Part shown: in pieces, positions 34,862 through 45,124 of the stretch
Layout: each line of letters opens with the position of its first letter
Numbering within the stretch: the first letter of the stretch is position 1
Assembly: GCF_021869535.1 (NCBI RefSeq)
Contig: NW_026262734.1
Coordinates: 95,113,285-95,177,284 of the forward strand
DNA: 64,000 bases
From: Mytilus californianus
Taxonomy: Eukaryota > Mollusca > Bivalvia > Mytilida > Mytilidae
Reading direction: 5' to 3'
The notes under the pieces: model-generated
Databases searched by the model: none
Told to the model about the DNA's origin: nothing
Seen by the model: the letters and a program-made list of their open reading frames with translations, nothing else
Translations under genes and position numbers: made by a program

Positions 34862-35022
34862 TGTATTGTAATAAACCAAAAAGTCTCTATACTTTGCGTT
34901 GTGTTACTTTTATGATCAAAATCTAAATTGAAGGCGCCCATAGAAAGGTACAAAGTAACGTCATTAACATAAGACGTAAATACGGGAAACATAACGTTAA
35001 CATTTGCACTATATTCTCAACA
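34862..35022 (-). repeat. LTR of the BEL/Pao element (5' LTR in coding sense)
   Basis: 161 bp, same ends as the other LTR. On the coding strand it is followed by TTTTGGTGCCATGACGG, whose TGGTGCC start is a plausible tRNA primer-binding site. Confidence 0.93.
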
Positions 35023-35027
35023 CCTTG

Positions 35028-35187
35028 TAAATAGTTTAATCTAATATGTACAGTGAAATCAAAAACAAGTTATTATTTCTTTATTTATTTTGTATGTAAA
35101 TATATATTTGTAAATTTTACCCACGCATGCACGGCACATAGTCATCAATATAATGATGGAGTGCAGAAACTGAAAGAAGAAGAAGTT
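35028..35187 (+). mobile_element. LINE 3' end, resumed after the BEL/Pao insertion
   Basis: Removing the BEL/Pao element and one CCTTG joins TAACACCTTG directly to TAAATAGTTTAATC, restoring the LINE 3' UTR. The segment ends GAAAGAAGAAGAAG, a short microsatellite tail common on this kind of LINE. Confidence 0.75.
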
Positions 35188-35189
35188 CA

Positions 35190-35931
35190 AAGGAAGCAAA
35201 CGTTCTCTCAAAGTATTTTATTCTTTTGACGTTATTAATTTTGACGTTCAGTTACTTTGATATCAGAGATTAACAAAAAAACGTGTTGCAAGATGTCACA
35301 GATAGTTCAGTTTAATTAAACAGGGATTTATCTTAAAATATACTTGCGTGTAGCTAAAAATAGAAACGTTATTTTCATTGCAAATAGTTTAAATGTATTA
35401 ATTTTTAAACGGATATTGTACTTCATATAAAGGTATTGCATGTTGAAATTAAACGACTATTAGTAAGACAAGAAACTGAGACATTATAACGACCGACCAA
35501 TTCAAGATATCGTCGTCAGTACATGATGCCTGAAATTTGTTCTTCTAATATATATTAACTTTTTTGGTGGTATAGGAATATATAATTTTCTGTAGTAAAC
35601 TCTTCATGTTGAGAAGATTATCAGGTTCAAATAATCTTCTGTGGTTCGTCACCGTCTAAGATCAGAACAAAGGTTTCGCTACAGACGAACTTGCCGTTGA
35701 CAATAGATACAAAATGAAATCATAGCATTGTGAAAGGTATTGTTTAAGTCGTCAATTATTGTCCTGATATATTTGAGAAATGAACTAAAAGTTTATTTTG
35801 TAACTTTGAAATATTTTCTTGTTATTATGCAAATATAATTTTGTATACATAAAATGTTTCAATGGAGAGTTAGAAGCATGTGCCGTATATACTCATTCGA
35901 ATCATAACATACAATTTATGTTCACTTATTT
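35190..35931. other. Intron sequence, with a possible poly(A) signal for the - strand exon
   Basis: No exon on the + strand. On the - strand AATAAA occurs at 35797-35792, about 135 nt past the stop of the terminal exon at 35932, a reasonable spacing for a poly(A) signal. Confidence 0.4.
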
Positions 35932-36060
35932 TTAAACTGTCTTTTCTTCCAAAACATTTTCTTCTACATCTATGTACTTGTTATTGGAGTCAGTTGGGTT
36001 GTTATTGAAGCAAATTATTTCATGCCCAAGGACAGACGATTCATTTCTGCCTGTAACATT
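35932..36060 (-). CDS. Candidate terminal exon of a second gene, cytoplasmic-tail-like
   Basis: On the - strand, a pyrimidine tract ending TTTCTTCTACAAG is followed by a 42-codon frame starting NVTGRNESSVLGHEI, continuing through FNNNPTDSNNKYIDVEENVL and ending in TAA at 35934-35932. The peptide is polar, Asn/Glu-rich and carries a tyrosine in KYIDVEE, as in receptor tails. The start could instead be the next AG (exon from 36050, phase 1). The frame also stays open about 60 nt upstream, where it is hydrophobic. That could be a membrane segment in the same exon, or simply the pyrimidine tract read as codons. No upstream exon of this gene was securely found. The + strand is also open here, so coding status is probable but not certain. 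Confidence 0.45.
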   Translation of the reverse strand, partial: NVTGRNESSVLGHEIICFNNNPTDSNNKYIDVEENVLEEKTV

Positions 36061-36625
36061 CTTGTAGAAGAAATAAAATAAAATGAGAACAATAGGAATG
36101 TTAAAAATTGTATAAGGTACTTTTTACATTTAAATTACGTCGATTTTGATCTTATGACCGGTGGAAGTAATCCAAAAACCTGCCATTGGATAGTTTTGTC
36201 TAGTCAAAAAAGTCTAATACAAAAATAGCATAAATAATAAGCAAAATAAAAAAATAAATTAAATAAATAAATAAATAAAAAAGTAAAGAAAATACCTTAG
36301 CTTTCTACGCACTTTTTAATGTATATGTTCTATAGAATATATTATCTAACTAACGAAAAAAATGGAAAACATTTTAAAGTACTTCAAATCAAAATAGAAA
36401 TGTTGATGTTGAAAGGCATACTTTGGTTTCACTTTTAACAGTTTTTTTGTTTTCGATTCGAAATCAGTTATCGTGTGATTTTTAATTACATAATGAATTA
36501 ATCATTCAACACGTTAGAACTATACTTTTTTAAAAAAAATCATGAAATAGAAAAATATTTTGAAATATGGGATTTATGAGAGAGGTGTTTATTAGTTCGT
36601 ATTAATCTATTTATATAAAATTAAT
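36061..36625. other. Intron sequence with (AAAT)n microsatellite
   Basis: An AAAT/AAATA run lies at about 36252-36285. Nothing else recognised. Confidence 0.45.
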
Positions 36626-36627
36626 AA

Positions 36628-36765
36628 GAAGATGTGGTATGATTGCCAATGAGACAACTCTTCACAAGAAACAAAATGTACGTGACACAGAATTTAACAA
36701 CTATGCCTTTAACTAACAATGAGCAAAACCCATACCGCATAGTCAGCTATAATAGGCCAATGAAT
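36628..36765 (+). repeat. Family A copy in front of the tail exon
   Basis: GAAGATGTGGTATGATTGCC, GAGACAACTCTTCACAAG and AAACCCATACCGCATAGTCA. It ends about 90 bp before the acceptor of the tail exon. The 83-codon frame that covers it and runs into the exon is in a different register from the exon. Confidence 0.85.
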
Positions 36766-36855
36766 AATCCATATAAATGTGTTTATGTATTGAAACAACA
36801 ATACAAAAGTATCATAAGACATACTAATAATGCATTTTATATTCATTTTTTTCAG

Positions 36856-36967
36856 GGCTTCGGATCAAATTGTAGTATTATCCAACAATTTTGATCGGGC
36901 AGACATGAAAAACGAAATATCAACATCTGAAACATCTGAAACATCAGAATGTAATAGTTTATTATAG
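36856..36967 (+). CDS. Terminal exon: cytoplasmic tail of the Ig-superfamily protein
   Basis: The acceptor TTCATTTTTTTCAG at 36855 opens this exon. Entered in phase 2, the first base completes a Lys codon with the AA left by the transmembrane exon. The frame then reads ASDQIVVLSNNFDRADMKNE and ISTSETSETSECNSLL, with TAG at 36965-36967. The peptide is 36 residues, polar, with a duplicated TSE block rich in Ser/Thr (possible phosphorylation sites) and no obvious ITAM/ITIM tyrosine. The agreement of phase, the strong pyrimidine tract and the stop support it as the last coding exon. Additional phase 2-2 exons in the 10.9-kb intron cannot be excluded. No clear poly(A) signal close by; AATAAA occurs only near 37680. 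Confidence 0.6.
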
Positions 36968-37424
36968 ATCAAAAGTGATATAACATTCCTGAAGATTTAT
37001 TGCATGACTGAGTTGTTCGACACGGCACTGAATATGGGTAAATTAAGGAAAACCACGTGTATTCGAACAAGATGTTTTAAGCAGAAACTTGTGGTATTTA
37101 TACAAAATACACTTTGGTGATTTGAAATATGTTTGTTGAACAATGTTGAATATTAAGGTATAATTTTCCAGAAGGTTGTCGGCATTCCTATGGAAACCAA
37201 CTGTACACCTCTCCTTGTTAACCTTTTTATAATGTTTCTTTTAGTCGTATGACGTTTTACGTGAAATGGTATTTATGCATTCTGTCGTCGTTTTTTTTTT
37301 ACTTTGGGCATTCCTAGTACTGTTGGATCATTTTAAGTGTTGTTTTCATTTTTGTTTACAATTGATATTTACTTAATTTTTTACTTTGTGTCTGTTTGTG
37401 TAGCTCTCCAAATTTTGTCGATAT
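36968..37424. other. Possible 3' UTR of the Ig gene
   Basis: Non-coding sequence after the stop. It holds no recognised element before family F at 37425. Confidence 0.3.
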
Positions 37425-37560
37425 ATTGGAACTACAAACAAGTGTCATACATGTGGGAGGTTTAGGTATCTATAGAACCAGGTTGAACCCACCACTGTCT
37501 TCTTTAATACATGTACCAAGTCAGGGAATATGACAGTTGTTATCACATGCTATATAATAA
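37425..37560 (+). repeat. Family F, copy 2
   Basis: GTGGGAGGTTTAGGTATCTA, ACCAGGTTGAACCCACCACT and CATGTACCAAGTCAGGGAAT match the 16086 copy. Confidence 0.6.
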
Positions 37561-37924
37561 CAATAGCAAATAGATAATTTACATCAAATGTCTTTTCAGT
37601 ATGTTCTTTCTTTAAAGTCTGTCCCTTTTGATTATAATGTTTAGAAAATTCATACAATCCACAAAGAATCAAAGAGCACAATAAAATAATTGAGAAGATG
37701 GAGCGATGTTCACCTATTTTTTTTTAACATTTCCATGCGTTCAAATTTTAATTAAATCAAACATTGTCATACAAGTTGTTCAATCATGTATTAATTTTTC
37801 TCTCTGTCTGAATTAACAAGTACTATCGCCCTTTTACCTTAGTTTATCTTTTGCTTCATTGTGGTTTTTCCTGGCACATAACCTTTCTAAAATCGTCCGT
37901 TAAAAATTTAATAATTACAAAGAA
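37561..37924. other. Intergenic/3' flanking, nothing recognised
   Basis: AATAAAATAATTG at about 37681 could serve as a poly(A) signal for the Ig gene, but is about 700 nt from the stop and is a common word here. Confidence 0.3.
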
Positions 37925-38118
37925 ACTGATGTTTCATCTCCTTCAGGCAAAGTTGGCCTGAGATGGATTTTGCTAATTTTTTAAGGTTCTTTTTAGTTAT
38001 ATAGCTCTTTAACTAATATTAATCGTCCTTGACTTTTAAATATTCGGCCTTGAGCGTGTCGGGTAAAGGTAAATCCAGAAAAGCGCTTCGGACGCATGAA
38101 ATTTATAACGTGTTGTTT
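37925..38118 (+). repeat. Dispersed repeat ending in AAAGCGCTTCGGACGCATG
   Basis: Includes GCAAAGTTGGCCTGAGATGG, ATAGCTCTTTAACTAATATT, CGGCCTTGAGCGTGTCGGGT and AAATCCAGAAAAGCGCTTCG. I recognise this as the style of an abundant mussel repeat. It has one copy in the window, so membership is from memory. Confidence 0.4.
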
Positions 38119-38131
38119 TCATATGTTATGC

Positions 38132-38292
38132 AGTAAGGTTGTTGGTTTTCTAACGAGACCTTTGATGGTAATGGTCACTGCATACAGAAAACAGTCAACA
38201 AATAGACCATGTCAAAAACTCTCTCCACTTGCAGTTGAACAAGACACCGACAGGTCAAAAAGCTTAACATGTGAGGGGTCGTCTCAAATATA
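38132..38292 (+). CDS. Weak candidate: alternative tail exon
   Basis: After TTCATATGTTATGCAG a frame entered in phase 2 is open for 53 codons: AAG GTT GTT (KVVGFLTRPLMVMVT) to RSKSLTCEGSSQI and TAG at 38290-38292. It is less A+T-rich than its flanks and would be compatible with the phase-2 donor of the transmembrane exon, giving an alternative C-terminus ending SSQI. A second possible acceptor (CCACTTGCAG) lies inside. An ORF of this length can arise by chance, and the peptide begins with a hydrophobic stretch, odd for a cytoplasmic tail. Confidence 0.22.
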
Positions 38293-38296
38293 GTAA

Positions 38297-38935
38297 TTAT
38301 CATATATGTTTGTAATTACTTGCTTTAAAATATATCTGTATCTGTAAATCTGTTATACTGACAGCAAAGATATTTTTCTTATTTAGTTAGTAAATTCATT
38401 ATTATCTAAACCAATTTTTAATTTTAATTGAGATTGAGTATGCAGAAAAGACCGGAAGGATGTCAATATTTTATTTAATCTTATTAGACGACAAGATTCC
38501 AGCTTTCTTGGTCAAATTGCAAAAAAAAAAATTACCTGCATTTTAGTATTGTATGTGTTATCAAATCATTTATTTTATGTCTATTGACAATGGGGGCCAA
38601 ATGTCTAAACAATTTTTTTTTATTTTTTTACTTTGATACTCATTTCCTTATTTTCCTTATAGTTTTCAAATAAGCAATTTAACTTAATTCTTTATTCAGT
38701 AACAAAACTATTTAGTTGTCGACATTGTTTTAAAATTTTCTCCCTAAAGGTTACTTTGAGGTGGTTTTAATGACGTTGTCAAAGGGTGGCGTGTTTTGTA
38801 TGTTTAATCTCCGAGGAGAACTCAATCTCCTGGTAGATATAGCGGAACATTTCTACCAATTTGCTGCATCAGTGTGAACTCTATCAACGTTCGATCAGCT
38901 CGCGATGACCACAATTAAACGTCCAAAGAGATTAC
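38297..38935. other. Non-coding, nothing recognised
   Basis: A+T-rich to about 38740, then a more balanced segment (CTCAATCTCCTGGTAGATAT and neighbours) continuous with the open frame described next. Possibly part of one older repeat. Confidence 0.3.
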
Positions 38936-39144
38936 CTGAATCGTTGGACAACACTATGTGTCAAGTTGTCAGTCAGCCGTTTGGTAACGTCCGACAAGTC
39001 TCTGTAATTACAACAAGCTTTAAAGTGACGAATGAGGTTTGAAACGTCAATGTTATACTCAGGTGCCGCTAACATACAAATTGCTACATTGAAACGGGTA
39101 GTTGTTTCCAATTTGTTTCCAATCCATTTGGGAGTATTACAATT
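38936..39144 (-). other. Unassigned - strand open segment with a 5' splice site
   Basis: On the - strand 69 codons are open from AAT at 39144. They include KWIGNKLETTTRFNVAIC, MLAAPEYNIDVSNLIRHFKA and LTDNLTHSVVQRF, ending at a good donor (TTCAG before GTAATC at 38935). The segment is less A+T-rich than the surroundings. No acceptor is visible upstream, where a stop and an A/T run occur. It could be an exon with a diverged acceptor, the relic of a duplicated gene or an ORF inside a repeat. I do not recognise the protein. Confidence 0.25.
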
Positions 39145-39149
39145 TTAAA

Positions 39150-39850
39150 AAGGGTACAAAGAAACAGATAATTCTATATTAATTAGTATACAAACGTTGA
39201 GAAATGTCCCTTTGACCTTTAAAATCAATAGGATTCTATCCCATCCGATATTGAATTTGTACATTAAATGTGTCGAAAATCGGTTTAAATAACGGGGCAT
39301 ACAGTATCCATACGTGTATTATGGACGGACGGACAGTCACGACACAAAAGTACAGAGACCACAAAAATCATTCTGAACTGTGGAAAAAAAAAAGATTCAC
39401 AAATAAGTTTTTCAAGTATATCAATCGTACTACACTTTTTCTTGTATGATTTGAATGATCATATGATTTTAATTTCAATGCGTTAAATATTGCTTGTTTT
39501 ATATAAGTGTTTTGTTGTACATTTTTTATACCAATGTATTCAAAATTGTTTTAGTGTATTCATTATTTTGTGCCAAAGTGTTTTATTAGTGTGACCTTAA
39601 AATGTTTTAGTTTAGATAATCATAGCCTTGTGTTTAATGTTGCTTTCTTTGCATATATTGTATATATTGTAACATTTTTATATATAAGGTTAAGTGTGTT
39701 ACGTAGTTGTATCAGGTTTATATACATTTGTATTTTCACACATAGTCATTTAATACAGTTAGAGATTATCAGAGATATTAATTAAGAGTTATATTTAGAT
39801 TTCTTTGTTTGACTAGCGATCCCTAATGATTTGCATATGGTGCCCTAGTA
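39150..39850. other. Non-coding, nothing recognised
   Basis: A+T-rich, with a short GGACGGACGGACAG run at 39324-39337. Confidence 0.35.
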
Positions 39851-39854
39851 AATT

Positions 39855-40412
39855 TATGTAAGGAGCCCGGATTACCTGAACCCTGAATATACGGAGCCCG
39901 GTTGTCTGGTTGACCTTGTATTCCATATTTATATCCGGGCTTGTAGGAGTGATATGAAAGAGAGAAAGAGCTTGAGATAAAGGGAGAAAGAGTTTATTAT
40001 GAGGAGAGGACAGTTACGTTTATAATATAAGGGTAAAACCGTATTGTTGTGCCTGACGTTAGATGTACATTTTGTTATACTTGTAACTTTGTTATAATCG
40101 TGTGATTTTGATAATATAGTATTGAACTTTTATTCGACTTTGAGTATATTTTCACTGACAAGAATTTGTTCAAACTACATCATGATCCATTTTATTTATG
40201 TGACCAGGCTTCCCTTTAGCTATATAAAGATATCTCTTGAATTAGCATGCACGTGATTGCGTAAACAAAGTATCATTGGCATCTCTCGTCCGTGTAAGAG
40301 TGAAAGACACGACCTTAAACTTATACACCTCACAACGCAGATCAAACACCAACACACGGATATAACTACTTTAGTAAATTTTAAAGTGGAAAATAACTTT
40401 TCATCACAATTC
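39855..40412 (+). repeat. Dispersed repeat, possible solo LTR, copy 1
   Basis: Aligns by eye with 58796-59297. Shared landmarks in order: an AGCCCGG/AGCTCCGG start, CCGTATTGTTGTGCCTG, TATTGAACTTTTATTCGACT, TTCACTGACAAGA, CAAACTACATCATGATCC, and GAGTGAAAGACACGACCT. The length and absence of coding sequence would fit a solo LTR, but no target duplication or TG...CA ends were established. Confidence 0.45.
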
Positions 40413-40414
40413 CC

Positions 40415-42236
40415 TATTTATCTCAATGTGTTCAAATTTTCCCACATAAGACCGATAGGGATATTCCTTGTATCAAGGGACATACAATCAAGCATGACAT
40501 TGATCATTTTCAAACTGACATTTCTACTCTCTAAGTCTACATTTCCGAATTCCAGGTTGACATCTCTAATTTTTGCAAGTTGACATTTCTCTCTCTCTCA
40601 ATTTGATATTCGTGAGTTTCATATTTTTTTCAACTTTTCAGTTGTAATTAAGACATATTATCTTTGAAGATAAAAATGTCACTTTTGAACTAAATAAATT
40701 TAAAGTTAGGAGTTAGGAGTTGATAAATATTAACTTGGAACTAGGAAATGTCAACTTGGAAATTTGCAATGTCAAATTTGAAGTTGGATTTCTAAGGTTA
40801 GAGGAATGCAAAGTCAAAAAAGGAAAGAAAACATCGATCTATACCAGTCTTTTATATATTTCATATCAATGTGTATCAATATTTTAATTCCTTATATAAT
40901 TTTGCATCAAAATAAACGTGTTCCATATTTCATTTTCTTGCGTTCGTCATTTGTGTTTCAAATCTCATTCTCAAATCATCTAATAATATCAAAAGCAACT
41001 ATTCGTTATGACTATGAGTTCCATGCATATCACTTAACTTTGATTTTGAAAAGTCTCGGATTAAATCCTATAAACTCTACTTATTTTAGTCTTCTGGCTC
41101 CGAATTGGTGAATGTTTTGATATATGCTTTCGCAAATTTACATTGTTGGGCTGATGTTTAGACGAATCATATATACGGAATGTATTTTCAGGCTTGTATC
41201 TCCTACACTGCTGGTCGCAGAGCTATGAATTATAGAGGGATATGGATAATAATTAAGCAAATTCTGACCAACTTTGCCGAAAACAATAACTTTCTTAAAT
41301 GGTAAAAGAATGAATAAATATTCAATAGCTTCGGTAAAAAAAAATATCTTCTCTGAGGAAAATCAAAGTATTTTGAAGTCAAATAGTCAGTTTTTTAATG
41401 ATCCAATAAAAACCACACGTATAACTCAGTTCCTTCTTGGCTATAATAATGATTAATGAGACTAACGATAAAAACTAAAATCAAATTGCATAAAACTACC
41501 ATTATGCAATCTTTCCAGATGTCAAGTTATTTGACTTGAATATTCTTACAAAACATTCACTACAGCAAAATATGCATCAAACATATATATTCAATAAACA
41601 TTGCATCAGATTTGTTGGTTTACAAGGGAAACAATTTCGTTGAAAATATAAACATAAAGAGATGTGATATTACTTCCTACTTGACAACTATCAGACACAA
41701 ACAATAGAACTAAGTTTTTAACAACTAGAGGTCATTTTTCTGACGTGAAACAATCCAGAGGAGATAAAAAAAACTGCATGACATATACTTAAAACAATAA
41801 TAGCAGACACAACCCCCAACAAACACCGAATCACTGTCTCCTTGCTTGGGACAGGCACATAGTGTGATGACATTTAAGATGCTATACAAAGACAAAATAA
41901 ACTTATAATAAATCTGAAAGCAACTGTTATCATCAACATGGTTCTGAGAACAACACACAACTAACACGATGACAAGAGATACAGTAAACTGATCTAAGAG
42001 TATATGTTGTCGCAGTTAACGCAAGATAATTTTAAGTCTACAATTTTTGTAAGTTTCACTATCAGTAACCAGTTCCCAAAGATCTTAATACATTGTGAGC
42101 TTGTTCACCTTTTAAAATTATTTGATTCTAAAGATCAATACTTATCAATATGGATCATGTCTTTATTCAAGAGCTTGAGAATATATGTATCTGGTAAGGA
42201 TCAATATCTCTGACAGAATTTTGTTAAACGGGATAG
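40415..42236. other. Non-coding, nothing firmly recognised
   Basis: A short stretch of related words (TTGACATTTCT, TCAACTTGGAA) around 40480-40800 suggests an old simple repeat. 41820-41870 resembles the family A interior. The 108- and 101-codon frames at 40257 and 40806 have no domain or splice support. Confidence 0.35.
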
Positions 42237-42238
42237 TT

Positions 42239-42444
42239 TACAAAGTAAAGTCTGCAAGAAGACATATAACCATCTCCTGACACATTACTATGTCTCCGAT
42301 TTTACAGTGTTTGCTCTTGCAACTAAATGCCGCGTGCTTAACTGAGAAGCATGAAATGACTTTCAAGTCTAAGGTTTGATCAGACGGGGTCGATCCATGT
42401 AGTACCGAATACGAGGCGAGCAATCTACCTCAAGATCACTGGGG
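42239..42444 (-). mobile_element. Second SINE type with a degenerate tRNA head
   Basis: Read on the - strand the head is GATCTTGAGGTAGATTGCTC and GCCTCGTATTCGGTACTACA, followed by GGATCGACCCCG. These correspond to the A box/D-arm, anticodon arm and B box (GGTTCGANNCC with one change) of a tRNA. The body that follows (GCACGCGGCATTTAGTTGCA, GGAGACATAGTAATGTGTCA) is unlike a tRNA gene. The 3' end is not sharply defined. Confidence 0.55.
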
Positions 42445-42449
42445 TGTTT

Positions 42450-44500
42450 GGTTCCTTTTTGAAACATCTAGATAATTGTTAAATATGTTAATAAAAGGTG
42501 ATCTTTGTTACGGTTAGTCCTATAACATACATGTTATTCGTTTAAATGTTGTTTAGACGGATCTTTGTAAAGTATTGCCATGACAAATGTGTGGTAACAA
42601 CACAGAAAAATGCTTGTGTACATGTATTTGATTTTTTTCTTGTTTAGTTCTAATTTCATCACCAAAAATGATTCAAATTTAACTTGTTAAACAGTTGTTT
42701 TGAATCTTTATACTCGAATGGTCTTCTGATCTGTCGTCTGTCGTACAGTAATTTTCGTGAAAATTTGTTATTCGAACACACCTTTTTTGTTGTTGGAACT
42801 TATTAGAAAGGCATTTCACATCACCCATACATTTCATTTTTTAGTATTGTGATTTTTTACTGTTATTAAATCAACCTCTAGCCTAAATATATAAAAAAAA
42901 TTAGAAGCTGACTCGAGATGATGTATCAAATATTTTTTTCTGTATGCGTTCTCAAGTCAGAATAGTCAACTCAAATACACCCGAAAATAAAAAGGTGCAC
43001 TCGACTTTCTCTTTTTGATGAAATTATTGGCCATTTTTAGGATTTAAAAAAAAATATGTCGACGGGGCAGAGATGCAAATTAATGCTTTGAAAAGATCAA
43101 TCTATTATCTTTCTGCGGATTCGTTCGGCGGAATGTATACTAATACACAAAAAAGAACCACTTGTACGTACACCTACCACAATCGACTGTTTTATGAAAG
43201 TTTGTCTATAATTTCAAAGTTTACAAATATCTCCAAGCGCCATACTATAATTTAAGTAAAAACACGTAAATAAGATGCATTAAATCCTGAATTATGCACC
43301 TTTATTTAACTTGTAAAGCCCATAGAAACAGATGTAAACAATTCAAATATACCAATTTGGCTGTTTTACCTTCTCTAACAAAGAGTTCCATTTCTTTGTT
43401 TTAATTCAACTGGTTAACCACCTGTACAGATGTTCAGGCAGGTACAAATTATAGTGAACCTTAAATTTTTGGTACAGACACATTTAAAAAAAAACCTTTT
43501 TAAAATTGTCTGTTTTTACAAGTTCGTAAATTACATGTATAAGAAACTGGTTTTTCATTTACTAAGGTAACCTGAGATTTTGCCTAAAGGTAGATATATA
43601 TATCCTGGGGTCAAATTTTCTTATAACATGCAAAAATGTAGATTTTACCATGTTTTATTTCATAAACAATAAAACGTATGGGTAGATTTAAATTAACAAG
43701 AATCCTTGAAAAAGTATATTAGAATCGCCATAATTCTAATTTTATTGGCATTAATGTTTTTTTGTTTTATCTAGCTATCAGTATTTTCAGTTCCATAACT
43801 ATATAAAAAATAGTTTAGTATACATATCATCAGTAGTAGTACTTTACATGTTTGAATGTTTATAATGAACGTTTTTTTCAACTTCATATGAACTGTGTAG
43901 TAAACCTTTGCTTTATACATGTTATATTGTATCTAATAAAATCTAATAAGGTTATTTTAAAATCACTTTTGGGGAAATCAAAATCAGTGTAACATTAAGA
44001 TGGAGAAAGTATTTATTCTATTGAATTACAGTTTACTAAAGATCAATGTTAAAATAAAAAAAATATAAGAAAAATATAAATGCCAGCATCGTGCCATGAA
44101 TTTTAATAGTTTTTTCTTGTCAATATACTTAAAACCAACAGTAACAGCATTCTAGGCCAAGGCTCACTTTCAAGATTTCTATTCATACTTTCTATTTATA
44201 AAATATGTGTGATTTATGCAATGATTGACATTCAAAACTTCCCATTGTTTCGTCAGCTGCGTGAGGACTAACTGATATTACTTAATGAAAGGATCAAAAT
44301 GTGACTTTCAAAGAGCTCAATATGCTGAAAAAAATCTGTACCTGACTTTGTAGAATCATATAAATTGAAAAATGTCTTACAAAATAGTTAGCTATCGATA
44401 AAATATTCGACTTGAGGAAAATCCATCAGATAGATAAATGATCGCGCTCTAATATATAATAAAAGCATCTATAGTATAAAATGAAATAGCGAATGAATAC
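42450..44500. other. Non-coding, nothing recognised
   Basis: About 2 kb of A+T-rich DNA. The 60-codon frame at 43073 has no supporting evidence. Confidence 0.4.
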
Positions 44501-44504
44501 GGGA

Positions 44505-44725
44505 GACGGGCTTCACCTAGACCCTAGTAAAGTATGATATTTAAGCAAAATGGACGCCACACACCAAACTGCGAAACAAACAAATGAACAAAAATCTAAA
44601 AAAATCCAACAGGATTGAAAGGCTAGAGAGTCCCGACTTGGAACAGGCTAATAAAATGCGGCGGTGTTTAACATGTTAGTGAGATCCCAACCCTATTTCT
44701 TTACCTCTAGCGAATGTGGAATAAA
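44505..44725 (+). repeat. Family A, 3' part
   Basis: Contains GGACGCCACACACCAAACTG and the shared end block TTAACATGTTAGTGAGATCC. A similar long-form segment is at 53880-54070. Confidence 0.6.
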
Positions 44726-45089
44726 CAAACACACAGCAAAAGGAAAAAAGTAGGCATAGATTTTATATCTGTATTGCTTATAAGAAGACTACAAAAAGGT
44801 CTGGACAGGATTTAATTGCTAAGTATACGTAGCGGCATTTGTAATTTATACACCGCAAAGAAAATCAAGGTTTAAAAATCCTACATGTACAATACAATTC
44901 ATTAAAATATATAACAGATTATACATTAATAAATGGTGGAATGCCAAAGGGATATATTTATACTCTCAAATCGAGACACCAATAAAACCTTGGCAAATTA
45001 TTAAAACAAAGTAAAGACAAACTACTTAGTTCAAAACACTACTTAGAAAGACTGGGTAACACGAACACTTAAAAAACCCAAAATGATCC

Positions 45090-45121
<32 letters not shown>

Positions 45122-45124
45122 TAT
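45090..45124. repeat. (TA)n microsatellite before the 540-bp duplication
   Basis: TA dinucleotides with one TG interruption; it abuts copy 1 of the duplication. Confidence 0.9.

Larger units (their letters stand above)
29141..35022 (-). mobile_element. Complete BEL/Pao-type LTR retrotransposon, decayed
   Basis: The element is 5882 bp, bounded by two 161-bp direct repeats that start TG and end CA. It is flanked by the 5-bp duplication CCTTG (29136-29140 and 35023-35027). All coding remnants are on the - strand, in the order Gag, protease, reverse transcriptase, RNase H, integrase, C-terminal domain, which is the BEL/Pao and Gypsy order. The Gag and protease motifs (zinc knuckle C-x2-C-x3-H-x4-C, DEGAQRSF) are BEL-like. 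It is inserted in the 3' UTR of the LINE. I count 7 differences between the LTRs (about 96% identity), so it is not very recent. No env-like frame seen. Confidence 0.92.
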
